A stretch of 64,000 nucleotides of DNA from assembly GCF_012935325.2 (NCBI RefSeq), contig NZ_JABBYG020000020.1, forward strand, positions 61,780 to 125,779, written 5' to 3'. How positions within the stretch are numbered: position 1 is the stretch's first letter; each line of letters opens with the position of its first letter. The translations under genes were made by a program, and so were the position numbers. This stretch comes from Paenibacillus sp. PL91. GTDB lineage: Bacteria; Bacillota; Bacilli; Paenibacillales; Paenibacillaceae. Shown here one piece after another: positions 19,401 to 28,492 of this stretch. A model generated the notes under the pieces. That model was not told where the DNA came from. It saw only the letters and a program-made list of their open reading frames with translations, and made no database searches.

Positions 19401-20299
19401 CCATAAACGCCGTTAGCGCTAGAGAAGATTGGCTCGTCATGCTTAACCCAAGACTCGGGATCCATCAGATCGGCGCCAATATGTGCCGTAATCAACCCGA
19501 GACAATAACTGTCTGTCCAGCTTCCGTTGGCGGAATAGACCAGATTGATGATGTCGCCCTTTATCGTCACTTGCGGTCCCTCATTGATCCTGCCCGGGGA
19601 CGATTCCCAATCATATTCAGGCGTCGAGAGCAATACCCGTTCCGAGCTGATCGTCCATGGATTGCTCATCTTCGCAATATATAAATTTTGAAAGCTTCCG
19701 TCCGTATCCTCCCAACCTGACCAGATGAAATAGTGTTCATCATTTACAGTCAGCACAGTTCCGTCAATAGCCCAGCGGTCGCTGGAATCGGTAATTTTAC
19801 CTTTGAACTCCCAAGTTCCGGTCATCGGGTTCTCATTGGCGTTTTCCAGCACGTACATGCGGTGGTTAGCATTGGTTCCGTTATCGGCCGCGAAGTAAAT
19901 ATACCATTTGTAAGCGCCATCTGTATCTTTGAGATAATGCATCTCCGGCGCCCAGATATTAGAGCTGTACATGGTATCCTTGACCGGCGACCAGGTCAGT
20001 CTCCTCTCGCCCGCTTCAAGGCCGCTGATGGTCTTCGCTCTGCGGATCATGACACCACTGGCGTTGACAAAGGAGTTGTAGTAATAGCCGTCCGTGTGCT
20101 TGTACACCCAAGGGTCGGCGCCTACCTGCATAATAACATTGTAGAAATTAGACACTTCCAATCCCCCTTCGGTCGATGCCGGTATCGACACTGGCGAATC
20201 CGGCATGGATGCCTCAGCCGCAACCGCTCCAATTCCTTGTGGCAGCATCAATAACACCGCAAGGCAAAGCAAAAGATGCCTGAAACTGTTTTTGAACAT
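16412..20299 (-). CDS. secreted multidomain GH43 arabinan-degrading enzyme
   Basis: The 1295-residue product starts after AGGAGG. A signal peptide covers residues 1-28. A GH43 five-bladed propeller at about 52-350 has the catalytic triad D62 (GADPWV), D179 (RWAIDGT) and E240 (RINEGPQ). Next come a CBM6-like carbohydrate-binding module (about 368-495), two BIG2-like Ig domains (about 505-680), a Big_4-like domain, a helical FIVAR-like segment, a concanavalin-like module (about 845-1035), another BIG2 (about 1125-1200) and a C-terminal helical FIMAH-like domain (1200-1295). It is probably an extracellular arabinofuranosidase or arabinanase. It is last in the YesMN-controlled locus. Domain borders are approximate. 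Confidence 0.88.
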   Translation of the reverse strand: MFKNSFRHLLLCLAVLLMLPQGIGAVAAEASMPDSPVSIPASTEGGLEVSNFYNVIMQVGADPWVYKHTDGYYYNSFVNASGVMIRRAKTISGLEAGERRLTWSPVKDTMYSSNIWAPEMHYLKDTDGAYKWYIYFAADNGTNANHRMYVLENANENPMTGTWEFKGKITDSSDRWAIDGTVLTVNDEHYFIWSGWEDTDGSFQNLYIAKMSNPWTISSERVLLSTPEYDWESSPGRINEGPQVTIKGDIINLVYSANGSWTDSYCLGLITAHIGADLMDPESWVKHDEPIFSSANGVYGPGHHSLVTSPDGSEDWIIYHAARWPGSGWTRNVRAQKFSWNADGTPNLGEPVDPNIPIAIPSGEPVRQRYEAETAVLGKEPASAIGPAVRRESSASGGMKIANIQNAGDHIQYTVNVPDAGFYMMSVRSANGSSSGGDASQIMSVNGSPGARLNTVYSGWNRWGVSTAKIYLEQDDNTIRFSGGGGLVEMDSLDLFRLEAGSELLFDSPGYTLGLGESRSLPVYTITGTTHSLAGSGVSFSSSNTEVAIVEETIEGTVIKGLKAGSATITATYNGQMATAAVYVAAEPRSVQSVAISGLNDVLTSGLTGQLQITARYNTYEEQDVTADAVVEYFSSNPDVAKVTTTGQVYDTKPGDTVIKAVYGGKESAFNLTVTPEPSQVPQVVSQVKTPSGVIPRLPGVVNVIYNGEEYTAGISWKLEGIHFNSLGIVQIPVLLTLNGEDFPASASVEVVPDWGLDGIVNEIRGRLDSFSYPLGESLGTYSLAAYNTLLAALLQAEALSADGNLTEEQFNQMRTSLAEAEAALLGSLNSTQDGVFYNAYRDFSGDETGKFPFGIMVRELTNGATATVLEEDGNKFLRLTTAATPGKANLFLLYLDEVTATGDQRIIIEYRARLNSSFQYANGAMVRNDSGTDNYSMVTAFDLGKIIVQSGPTKHKVKDFNYNGTWYKFRMEANWDAKTYTVYLNDDPTPIAENYVFRHTGGNKLTGQLFGVDGYANASIDFDDFKVMVIGGAKIAPEGLGTVDETAEGANDGRITGVNAAMEWSSDNGGLWSRVEGDDIANLAPGTYWVRYSATDTHKASPHVELTVAGYQPQRQVTGVSLDKTSVQLYTDSESSTVQLIATVEPADATDKSVKWSSSNPDVAAVDENGVVTAIAQGTAIITVTTVDSGYQATSIITVSDSPIPTPTVDTLSNQLQAYVISGDVSGPLVKQLTNRLNQVEHHLSGGRHSQAAKHLADFLKHLNNRSMQRHVTEEAKQKLESLANQLLESWSSK

Positions 20300-20314
20300 T
20301 TATAATCCTCCTCG

Positions 20315-20350
20315 CACTATAATAGATTTGGACACTATAATAGATTTGGA
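20315..20350. repeat. two perfect tandem 18-bp copies upstream of GH43 RBS
   Basis: CACTATAATAGATTTGGA occurs twice head to tail, right before the GH43 ribosome binding site (20308-20313). It lies in the short leader between the response regulator and GH43 genes. Confidence 0.85.
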
Positions 20351-20363
20351 GTCCATATAAGAG

Positions 20364-21899
20364 TCACGGGCCAACCATCTGCTTGCGGTATTCTTTGGGG
20401 GAGACTCCTGCTATCCTGTTGAACATATGCGTGAAGTAATTGGAGTCGTTGAAGCCGGTAGCCTCGGCAATTTCGAATATTTTCATATCTGTGCTTTTCA
20501 ATAGAAGCTTCGCCTTCTGTACGCGCAGCTTCTGAATATAGCCGATTACACCTTCCCCGGTTTCCTTTTTAAACAGTTTGCTGAAGTAGCTGGGGTTGAG
20601 ATGGACATGAGCCGCCACCTCAGCCAAGCCGCATACCCCCATGTATGATTCTTCAATAAACCGGATGGCCTGCTTGACCGGATTATCATTCTTGCTGGCA
20701 AGCCAGGTATTGTGAGACTGCAGAAATTCATCGATATATCCCTGCAGCCATGTCGCTATATCCTCCGACGTCACACATTGGTAGACAACATCCCACTCTA
20801 TGGAACGCACGGTCATTTGCCATTCGGGGAACTGAACCTGCACCAGCCGGAGAATAGCGGCAACCAGCAGCAGCGCTTCGATCTTGGCGGCTTGCGGGGG
20901 CAACCGGCTGATCCGAACGGCTTGTTCCTGCAGTTCCTGACCCAGGCGGCTGTTATCCTCCGACATCAGCCAGGTTATAATTTCCCTCTCCTTCTCGTAA
21001 AGCGCCGTCTGGTTGAGCAATGATTCACCGGCGGAACTGTGATCACGCCTCCCCTCGTTGCAATATCGTCTGTAGCCCTGGTACAATTCCTTCGTGGTAG
21101 CACATAGCCCTTGTTCGCTGCATTCAAGAGTCAGTCCCAAATAATGATGAACCGAATCGGCGAGTATCTGCTGCCATGAGGGGAACATATCCGATCGGGA
21201 AGAACTCCGATCCACCAATAAGGCCCACTCCGATGCGTTCAAGGGAAACAGGCGAAAACTGCCGGGAAACCATCTAATCAAGTGCTCACCGGCAATATTG
21301 GCGAAAGCGAACTGCAACAGCGGTACATCTTGGTCGGAATAATGCTTCTCCGTGGGGAAAAAGGTAGGAATACGGAGAATGTGCAGTTCGCATTGCTTCA
21401 TCCGCTTCAGCAAAGCCTCCACCTCTTCGCCGTTGCAGGGCAAGCCCATAATAGCCGAGCGCAGCTCGCTGTCTTCATGCTGACTTCTCCAGCCTTCCAC
21501 CGAGAGCTGGGTCTGGCTTTCTTGAATCAACTGTACATAAATCCGATCAAGTACGCTTAATATATCCGATTCTACACAAGGCTTGGTGATAAAGTCCTGC
21601 ACGCCGAACTTGACGGCGGACTGGGCATACGAGAAATCCTTGAATCCGGTTACAATTACAATCTTCGTCATCCAGCCGCGGCTTCTGATTTCTTCTGTCA
21701 GCTGCAATCCATCTATATGGGGCATCCGAATATCGGTCAGCAAGAGATCCGGGACACTTTGCTCCATCATGTACAAGGCGTCCCGACCATTAGTCGCTTC
21801 TCCCGTCACTACCCAGTCGGCAGGTCGCTTCCCCGCCAGCTTCAGCAGTCCCTTGCGGAAGTTGGGCTGATCCTCGGCAATAAACAGCTTGCCCTTCAT
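20364..21899 (-). CDS. YesN-type response regulator with AraC DNA-binding domain
   Basis: In this 511-residue protein, residues 1-120 form a receiver domain with the acidic pair E9/D10 and phospho-accepting D56 (LLLTDIRMP). A long middle region follows, and about 405-508 is an AraC double helix-turn-helix (YFSKLFKKETGEG..., FNDSNYFTHMFNRIAGVSPKEYRK). Its start overlaps the kinase stop by 4 bases, so the pair is coupled. It should activate the polysaccharide locus when phosphorylated by the adjacent kinase. Confidence 0.93.
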   Translation of the reverse strand: MKGKLFIAEDQPNFRKGLLKLAGKRPADWVVTGEATNGRDALYMMEQSVPDLLLTDIRMPHIDGLQLTEEIRSRGWMTKIVIVTGFKDFSYAQSAVKFGVQDFITKPCVESDILSVLDRIYVQLIQESQTQLSVEGWRSQHEDSELRSAIMGLPCNGEEVEALLKRMKQCELHILRIPTFFPTEKHYSDQDVPLLQFAFANIAGEHLIRWFPGSFRLFPLNASEWALLVDRSSSRSDMFPSWQQILADSVHHYLGLTLECSEQGLCATTKELYQGYRRYCNEGRRDHSSAGESLLNQTALYEKEREIITWLMSEDNSRLGQELQEQAVRISRLPPQAAKIEALLLVAAILRLVQVQFPEWQMTVRSIEWDVVYQCVTSEDIATWLQGYIDEFLQSHNTWLASKNDNPVKQAIRFIEESYMGVCGLAEVAAHVHLNPSYFSKLFKKETGEGVIGYIQKLRVQKAKLLLKSTDMKIFEIAEATGFNDSNYFTHMFNRIAGVSPKEYRKQMVGP

Positions 21900-23710
21900 C
21901 TATCCCCCTCCTCATGACTCCCCGGTGTCCCGGATTTAATAGGAAGCGTCATGTGAATAACTGTTCCGTTCCCTTTACTGCTGGTAATCTTCACTCCATA
22001 TGCGGAGCCGTATACCAGCTGAATGCGCCGAAGCACGCTTTTGTAGCCGATCCCTAGTTTATTGCCGTCCTGCAGCACATCCTCCACCTCTGTCAAGGTT
22101 CTCAAGGTTTCTTTATCCATACCGCATCCGTTATCAGCCACCTCGATATGAAGCGCCTCATCTAATAGAAACGCTTTGATCCGCAGCACCCGGTCTTGAT
22201 CCATATCACGGAAAGCGTGTACAAACACATTCTCCACCACCGGCAGCAGAAGGGATCGCATCATCCTCAGATTCAGCAAGGACTCATCAGCTTGAATAAT
22301 CGTTTCAATCTCGCCGGTGAATAGTTCCGTCTGGATCTTGATGTAATTGCGGATCTGATTCAACTCTTCGCCAAGAGTCGTATCCGTCTGGACAGGTTTA
22401 AGGGAATACTTCAACATCTCCGAGATGGCGTGGATCAGAAGCGCCGTCTCCTCCTGATCGTTGCTGTACAGCTTCCAATACAGCTCATTGAACAGGTTGT
22501 GCAGATAATGAGGGTTCAGCTGTGCCTGGATGGCCTTCAGTTCCGATTCCGTCTGGCTGATCTGAGCCAGATATACCTTGTTGATCAGTTCGCTCACTTG
22601 CTCCGCCATGTTGTTGAAGCTATCTCCGATGTACCCCAGCTCGTCGCCGGAATTCACCTTGACACGAACCGTGAAATCGCCGGAACGCAACATCCGCAAC
22701 CCCTGCATCAGATGGCCTAGAGGAGACAGAAACGTCCGGGTCGAAATCGTAATCAGCAGTGCACTGAGCAGGATGATACCGATTCCAGCGAATACCAATA
22801 TTCGGATAATGTCTTTATTTCTCCTCTGTATCTCCTGCAAGGAAGCTCCTCCGTATAAGGTAAAGCCTGCCGGTATCAACTCGTGTCGGACGAACAGATA
22901 GGTGATGCCATCCATTTCGACATGCTGGGGATAACTTTCCTGTGACAGTTGCAAGAGCTGCTCCGCCTCGCTCTGGTCGGTATTGGAGTAGAGCATGCCG
23001 CCCATAGGTTCCAGCAGCAATAACTTGCCTCTGCCGTTATGCATAAGTTCCCGCAGCACCTTGGATACCAGATTTTCCTCTATCACCATCACCATAGTGC
23101 CGTACGGGATCAGCTTCTCATTGAGCATCCGTCTGGCAGCAATCAGAACGGTTCTGCGTCCGTTCGGATCAATGGCGCTGACCGCCTCGGCCCGGCTCCA
23201 AACCATATTCCCTCTATGAGGCTCAAGCTTTTCCATCAGTCTGGTCAAGTCATTCGTTCCCGGTTCTCCCGACGCACCGGTTTTGGAGAGAACCGTCAGT
23301 TCCCCCTTCTCATTGTACAGAAACACGGAACTGATGGACGGGGCATCCACCAGCAGCATATTCAACTGTTCTTCCACGTATTTGCGGTTCTTGAATTGAG
23401 TGTAGGAATCGCTTTCATAAACAATGTTCTCTTTAAGAAAGCGTTCAATGGACGGATTCAGGGTAATAGATAGGGATACCCGGTTGATTTCCTGGAAGGA
23501 CATCTCCAGTCTGTTCAATGCCTGTTCGGTGGCGATGGAGAACTGCTTGCTAATTTCGTCCTCCATTAATTGGATATTCGATTGATAAACCATCCAACCT
23601 GCCAAGGCAAAGGAAAGTGTTACCATACACGAGAGCAGGACGATCAGCTTGATCTTGAAGCTGCCCTTTATTTTTCCGGCTATATACCCCAGACAGCTCT
23701 TCGGATGCAG
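21896..23710 (-). CDS. YesM-type sensor histidine kinase
   Basis: The product has an N-terminal membrane helix, a large extracellular sensor (about 60-300), a second helix (about 305-330), HAMP, and a YesM-type kinase core. The phospho-accepting histidine is in LNPHYLHNLFNEL, and ATPase boxes are NVFVHAF, VADNGCGMD and GNGTVIHMTLP. An ATG at 23626 has no ribosome binding site and would clip the first membrane helix. GGAGGG precedes an in-frame CTG at 23710, which gives a natural cytoplasmic basic end, so I prefer that start with moderate certainty. The kinase senses sugar outside the cell, perhaps with the binding protein's help (inference). Confidence 0.88.
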   Translation of the reverse strand: MHPKSCLGYIAGKIKGSFKIKLIVLLSCMVTLSFALAGWMVYQSNIQLMEDEISKQFSIATEQALNRLEMSFQEINRVSLSITLNPSIERFLKENIVYESDSYTQFKNRKYVEEQLNMLLVDAPSISSVFLYNEKGELTVLSKTGASGEPGTNDLTRLMEKLEPHRGNMVWSRAEAVSAIDPNGRRTVLIAARRMLNEKLIPYGTMVMVIEENLVSKVLRELMHNGRGKLLLLEPMGGMLYSNTDQSEAEQLLQLSQESYPQHVEMDGITYLFVRHELIPAGFTLYGGASLQEIQRRNKDIIRILVFAGIGIILLSALLITISTRTFLSPLGHLMQGLRMLRSGDFTVRVKVNSGDELGYIGDSFNNMAEQVSELINKVYLAQISQTESELKAIQAQLNPHYLHNLFNELYWKLYSNDQEETALLIHAISEMLKYSLKPVQTDTTLGEELNQIRNYIKIQTELFTGEIETIIQADESLLNLRMMRSLLLPVVENVFVHAFRDMDQDRVLRIKAFLLDEALHIEVADNGCGMDKETLRTLTEVEDVLQDGNKLGIGYKSVLRRIQLVYGSAYGVKITSSKGNGTVIHMTLPIKSGTPGSHEEGDR

Positions 23711-23745
23711 TCGGCTCCCTCCTCGAGTTTCATATTATATTTATA

Positions 23746-24861
23746 TTATTTTAAAGCCTCATACAAGGCAATAAGAGCAAGGGATTGTCCGTATGCCATC
23801 GGCATGATCGTGATGTTCTTATAATGGTCGCTATCCATTCCCATACCGGTTCCAGCCGACACATTCAGCACGGTTCCATCCTCGCTAATATTTTGACATA
23901 CCGCCTGGATAGCCTTGTTCGCAACAGCCTCATAGGAGGAATCCAGAATACCGATTTTCATGCCTTTCAGGATACCCGCGCCAATGGCAGCCGACCCGGA
24001 TACCTCTTCATAGCTGGCGGGGTCGCGCAGTACGGTGTGCCAGAGACCGGAAGCCGCTTGAAGCGGAACCATGGCATTGACCTGCGCCTTGTACGTATCA
24101 ATCAGAAATTCCCGAACGCCCGGATTAATCGTATTCTGGCAAGTTTCCAGGTAATCGACGAGACCGTAGGTGAACCAAGAATTGCCACGACACCAGAAGA
24201 TGCTGCCGAAATTATCATTACGCTCGAAACTCCAGCCGTGGAAGAACAGTCCGCTATGTTTGTCGTACAAGTACTTGATATGAAGCAGAATCTGATGAAC
24301 GGCTTCCTGTTCCCATTCCGGTCGATTGAATTTGCGCCCGGCTTGGTTCAGGAACAGAACCGCCATAAAGAGCGTATCAATCCATAACTGCCCATTGTGC
24401 AAGTGAACTCCATCCCGATTGCCAATGGCCGTGACTGTATGCTGAAAGCCGCCTTCTTTCGTTTTGGGCAGCTCATGAATAAGCCAGTTCGCATGATCTT
24501 GGCATAACTGTTCCAGTTGGTTGGATGTCTCCAGTCGATCCAGAAGATGAACCAAAGCCAGATAGGGAGCTGTCGTATTAATATTTTTGGACGGCAGACC
24601 CACCTCCAGATTGCGGGAATACCATCCTTGAAAAAACTCTATATAACGGCTATCACGGTAATATTCTTGCAGCTTGTATAAACCATAAAGACCGACACCC
24701 TGAGGCCAGTCCCATTCTTCTATTCCGAAATCTCGTTGGACGATCCCTTTTCTTGTATCGGCTTGATCCACGGTTTTATCCTTTTCATAATCGCTGCCGC
24801 CCAGATTCATAAGCCTGTCCACTACCCGCGATATTTTTTGAAGCAGTATTTCATTGGTCAC
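23746..24861 (-). CDS. GH105 unsaturated rhamnogalacturonyl hydrolase (YteR/YesR-like)
   Basis: The 371-residue product shows the GH88/GH105 pattern: EEWDWPQGVGLYGLY near 48-62, HLHNGQLWIDTLFMAV with the catalytic aspartate near 163, FWCRGNSWFTYGL near 225-237, and GSAAIGAGILKG near 294-305. It removes the unsaturated uronic acid left by rhamnogalacturonan lyase. It has no signal peptide, so it acts in the cytoplasm on imported disaccharides. It lies between the solute-binding protein and the two-component genes, in one direction with both. Confidence 0.9.
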   Translation of the reverse strand: MTNEILLQKISRVVDRLMNLGGSDYEKDKTVDQADTRKGIVQRDFGIEEWDWPQGVGLYGLYKLQEYYRDSRYIEFFQGWYSRNLEVGLPSKNINTTAPYLALVHLLDRLETSNQLEQLCQDHANWLIHELPKTKEGGFQHTVTAIGNRDGVHLHNGQLWIDTLFMAVLFLNQAGRKFNRPEWEQEAVHQILLHIKYLYDKHSGLFFHGWSFERNDNFGSIFWCRGNSWFTYGLVDYLETCQNTINPGVREFLIDTYKAQVNAMVPLQAASGLWHTVLRDPASYEEVSGSAAIGAGILKGMKIGILDSSYEAVANKAIQAVCQNISEDGTVLNVSAGTGMGMDSDHYKNITIMPMAYGQSLALIALYEALK

Positions 24862-24967
24862 TATTCATCTACTCCTTCTCATATACAACGTGCCGAAAGC
24901 AAACCTAGCTCGATCATGTCCGAACTAGGCTCGCATTCATCCTATATTCCAGATCCCGCACCCCTTG

Positions 24968-26605
24968 CTAGTGCTGGGAGCGAACCAGCTCCAGGATATC
25001 CTTGCCAAGGAAAGCGATCTCCATGTTTTCCTTATACCAATTGTTCATAAATTCCTCAATCTGCTTGCCGCCGCCTTTCTCCCAGGCAGCTTTCGCATCT
25101 GCAATCGCCTGCTCAGCTGTATATTGAGCACCTCCAATAATGCCTTTGGTATAGATGTCCTGGATTTCTTTGTCGATATTGGTGTTGATCACCACCAGCT
25201 CGCTCGGCAGAGAAGGCATATGCTCATAGTGGCTTAACGCAGGATATTGAGCTTCGGGATTAAGCAGAAACTCGTCTGCTTTATTCAACATCTCCAGTCC
25301 GGCCTTCTGGTCAGGATCGTTCACGTCGAACGCAGTGGTGGAAATCAGAAGCGGATTCTCAGGGATCGAATAGAACATGGAATAGTCCATGGCCCAGTCC
25401 AGTTCCTTGACGTTCTTCTCAGGATCGATAACCTTTGGAAAACCGTCCTCGCCTTCTCTCCAATGCTCTCCCTCAATTCCTTTCTTCAGAATCAGAGCGT
25501 TCTCCGGCTTGATGATGAAATTAATATATTCCATGGCGGCCTTGGGGTCTTTGGCCGCAGCATTGATCACCGTGGTCATTTGAACCGGATTAACCACATG
25601 ATGAACGAATTGCCCCATGGAAGATCTGGGCTGCTCCATCGGCGCTATCTCCGCCTCCGGAACAACCTTGCGGAGCGTTTGAATGTCCGTTACCGTATTC
25701 TCAAACCAGTTAGTGATAGCAGGGGGAAGGAACACGCCTATTTTACCGTTCAGATAATCCTGCTTGGCTTTAGCTCCATTCTTATCCGCGAGATAATCCT
25801 TATCGATAAGTCCTTCTTCAAATAATGTCTTCTTAAATTTAAGGGACTCCAGTGTGTTATCCCAGGTTCTAACAATTTTATCATCATCGGAGATTTTCCA
25901 TCCATACGAGCCAAACATCGAATCCACCATGCCGCCCGAGGTGTAGCTCATATTGGTTCCATAAGTATCCTTCTTCCCATTACCGTCAGGATCCTGCTCC
26001 ACGAATGCTCTCAGAACATCAAGCAATTCGTCGGTCGTTCTCGGAACCTCCAGATTGAGCTTTTTCAGCCAATCCATTCGGATAAAGGCTACACTCTGCA
26101 GATGAGGCTCATTAATTTTACCGATTTCGTACAGCTTGCCGTCCGGCTTAGTGCCTACTTTGCGAAGCTGGGGGTACTTCTCCAACAACTTCTGGTATTC
26201 AGGCGCATATTGCAAATAATCGTCCAGAGGCAATAATTGCTTCTGCTGATACAGGGAATTCCGGAACCCCGTATCGAAATCATTGACAATATCCGGCGCA
26301 CTGCCCGATGCGAACATCACATTCAGCTTTCTAACCGACTCTGCCCGTGCCACCGGCACAAACTTGACCGTAACAGGAGAACGCTCATTAATCCACTTGG
26401 TCCAACGGTTCTCCTCAACCGTTCCCTCCGCTGCGGGAATATTTCCCCTGTCATAGTTGGAGACGGTAATTGTAGCTTTTTTTTCGCTCTTCCCCTTTGA
26501 ACCTGTTTCCGCTTGGCTGCAACCGACTGCCCCTGCTGCCATAACTGCGGACAGCCCCAGTGCCAACGCGAACTTCATTCTTGGTGTGAATGTTTGTCCA
26601 AACAT
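24968..26605 (-). CDS. extracellular solute-binding lipoprotein of sugar ABC transporter
   Basis: In this 545-residue product, GAGGGGG precedes the ATG at 26605. The signal peptide ends in AGAVGC with lipid cysteine at 29. The mature part is an LplA-type sugar-binding protein (YDRGNIPAAEGTVEENRWT..., DPDGNGKKDTYG). It follows the two permease genes and precedes the GH105 gene, so the cargo is probably a pectin-derived oligosaccharide. It is distinct from the binding protein at 3984-5636. Confidence 0.9.
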   Translation of the reverse strand: MFGQTFTPRMKFALALGLSAVMAAGAVGCSQAETGSKGKSEKKATITVSNYDRGNIPAAEGTVEENRWTKWINERSPVTVKFVPVARAESVRKLNVMFASGSAPDIVNDFDTGFRNSLYQQKQLLPLDDYLQYAPEYQKLLEKYPQLRKVGTKPDGKLYEIGKINEPHLQSVAFIRMDWLKKLNLEVPRTTDELLDVLRAFVEQDPDGNGKKDTYGTNMSYTSGGMVDSMFGSYGWKISDDDKIVRTWDNTLESLKFKKTLFEEGLIDKDYLADKNGAKAKQDYLNGKIGVFLPPAITNWFENTVTDIQTLRKVVPEAEIAPMEQPRSSMGQFVHHVVNPVQMTTVINAAAKDPKAAMEYINFIIKPENALILKKGIEGEHWREGEDGFPKVIDPEKNVKELDWAMDYSMFYSIPENPLLISTTAFDVNDPDQKAGLEMLNKADEFLLNPEAQYPALSHYEHMPSLPSELVVINTNIDKEIQDIYTKGIIGGAQYTAEQAIADAKAAWEKGGGKQIEEFMNNWYKENMEIAFLGKDILELVRSQH

Positions 26606-26646
26606 GTGGAATCCCCCTCAATTTATAATGAATTTCCTTGTTGCCG

Positions 26647-27519
26647 CTAACCCTTAATAGAGCCAAGCATAATGCCTTTGACAAAATATTTTTGCAGGAA
26701 GGGGTATACCGCCAGCATGGGCACGACCATCACCACAACCCCTACCGCTTTCAGTTTTTCGGATACCATTTCCTGCTGCTGCATCATATCCATGGCCGCC
26801 ATGTTGAAGTTTCCCTGAATTTGCAGCATCCCCTGAACGACAACGGTTAGATTCTGCAAACTCGTCTCATTAATGTAAAGAATGACGCTCATAAACATAT
26901 TCCAGTAGCCAACCCCGTAAAATAACGTCAGCGTAGCCAGCATAGGAAGAGACAAGGGGAGTATAATGCGCATGAGCAGTCGAACCTCGCCGCAGCCATC
27001 AATCTGGGCGGATTCGGCCACTTCTCCCGGAACGCTCTCAAAATAGCTTTTCATAATTAACATATTATAGGTGCTGACTAGCCCGGCAAACCAAAGGGCC
27101 CAATACGTATTGATTAAATGCAGGCTATTCATGACCAGGTATGTCGGGATCATGCCTCCGCCGAAGAGCATGGTGAATAATGCAGCCATTGTGATCGGCT
27201 TGCGGGCGTAGAGGTACCGTCGGGATAAAGGATAGGCCGTCAGCACCGTGGCCAACATGCTCAAGATCGTTCCTCCCAAGGTAATGATCACGCTGTTGGT
27301 AAAGGCGCGCAAGGCTGGCGTATTCTCGAAAAAGTAGTTGTAAACGGTGAAATCAAGTCCCACCGGCCAGAACAAGACCTGTCCCAGATCAACCGCATGC
27401 CCTGAGCTTACGGACAACGCAAGCAGATGCAAAAAAGGCAAGATGCAGGTGAGCGATATGAGAATCAAAATGATATGAATAAAGGTTACAAATGATTTAC
27501 CGCCTATGGATTCCCTCAA
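26647..27519 (-). CDS. carbohydrate ABC transporter permease (YtcP type)
   Basis: I place the start at the TTG at 27519, after AAAGGAGG; a longer frame from an ATG at 27573 would overlap the upstream gene by 38 bases. From that start the protein is 290 residues. It has about six membrane segments, an EAA loop (AESAQIDGCGEVRLLMRIILPLSLP) and the subgroup ending KYFVKGIMLGSIKG. It forms the importer with the LplB-type permease 16 bp upstream and the lipoprotein downstream. Confidence 0.9.
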   Translation of the reverse strand: MRESIGGKSFVTFIHIILILISLTCILPFLHLLALSVSSGHAVDLGQVLFWPVGLDFTVYNYFFENTPALRAFTNSVIITLGGTILSMLATVLTAYPLSRRYLYARKPITMAALFTMLFGGGMIPTYLVMNSLHLINTYWALWFAGLVSTYNMLIMKSYFESVPGEVAESAQIDGCGEVRLLMRIILPLSLPMLATLTLFYGVGYWNMFMSVILYINETSLQNLTVVVQGMLQIQGNFNMAAMDMMQQQEMVSEKLKAVGVVVMVVPMLAVYPFLQKYFVKGIMLGSIKG

Positions 27520-27535
27520 GCGCAGCCTCCTTTCT

Positions 27536-28492
27536 TCAGAATAATCCCTGATCGAATTTACGGGCCAATACATTGGCCGACAAAACTAGCACCAGTCCAA
27601 CAAAAGACTCAAACAACCCCATAGCTGTGGTCAGACTAAATTGAGCCTGTTGCAGCCCCACCTTATATACATAGGTGCTGATAACCTCCGCCTTCTCCAA
27701 TACAGTAGGATTTTGTAAATTGTAAACTTGATCGAATCCTACTTCCATCAGACGACCTACTCCCAGAATCAGCAGAAGAATAATCGTAGGGCGGATGCCC
27801 GGCAGGGTAATATGCCAAATCTGTCTCAGCTTCCCTGCTCCATCCATCCCCGCGGATTCGTACAAACTGGGGTCAATGCTGGAGAGAGCGGCGAGGTAAA
27901 TAATAGCACTGAAGCCCATCTCCTTCCACATGCCGGAGCCGATAAAGATGGCGATCCATGAGTCCGCTCGGTACAGGAAAGGCACCGGCTCCCATCCCCA
28001 TTGACCCAGCAGCTTGTTAACGGTACCGCCTTCGATGGAGAACAGGGTCAGGACAATGCCTGCAACGATAACCCAGGACAAAAAATGAGGCAAATAAATA
28101 ACCGTTTGAATCCAGCGCTTTAGCCAAGTCTTCCGCACCTCATTCAAGGCAATCGCGATAATAATCGGCGCAGGAAACCCGAACACCAGATTCAGAACAC
28201 TTAAGGTAAGGGTGTTCCAGATAATCTGCAATGTAACGTTAGACTGAAATAAAACCTCAAAATATTTCCACCCCACCCACGGACTTGACCATATGCCATC
28301 GTGAAAATTGTAGTCCTTGAAGGCAATCACAAGACCGCCCATAGGCGCATAGCGGAAGATCAGATAATAAAGCACCCCCGGTATAAGCATGGCAAACAAC
28401 GGAATATTTTGCCGAAACCGCTTTGTCTGGTAGAAAGCCTCTTTGGCTGCAGGCGCTTGATCCGTTCCTACGGCAGCAGGCGTTACTTTCAT
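27536..28492 (-). CDS. carbohydrate ABC transporter permease (LplB type)
   Basis: This 318-residue protein has a soluble N-terminal tail (about 35 residues), then six membrane segments. VIYLPHFLSWVIVAG lies at about 132-146 and the EAA loop YESAGMDGAGKLRQIWHITLPGI near 208-230. GAGGGGG precedes the ATG. It is the first gene of the seven-gene minus-strand locus reaching GH43. Confidence 0.9.
   Translation of the reverse strand: MKVTPAAVGTDQAPAAKEAFYQTKRFRQNIPLFAMLIPGVLYYLIFRYAPMGGLVIAFKDYNFHDGIWSSPWVGWKYFEVLFQSNVTLQIIWNTLTLSVLNLVFGFPAPIIIAIALNEVRKTWLKRWIQTVIYLPHFLSWVIVAGIVLTLFSIEGGTVNKLLGQWGWEPVPFLYRADSWIAIFIGSGMWKEMGFSAIIYLAALSSIDPSLYESAGMDGAGKLRQIWHITLPGIRPTIILLLILGVGRLMEVGFDQVYNLQNPTVLEKAEVISTYVYKVGLQQAQFSLTTAMGLFESFVGLVLVLSANVLARKFDQGLF

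Noticed and set aside
1..28492. Missing ATPase genes as a sign of broken transporters
   Set aside because: LplB/YtcP-type importers commonly lack their own ATPase gene and use a shared one, so this is ordinary.
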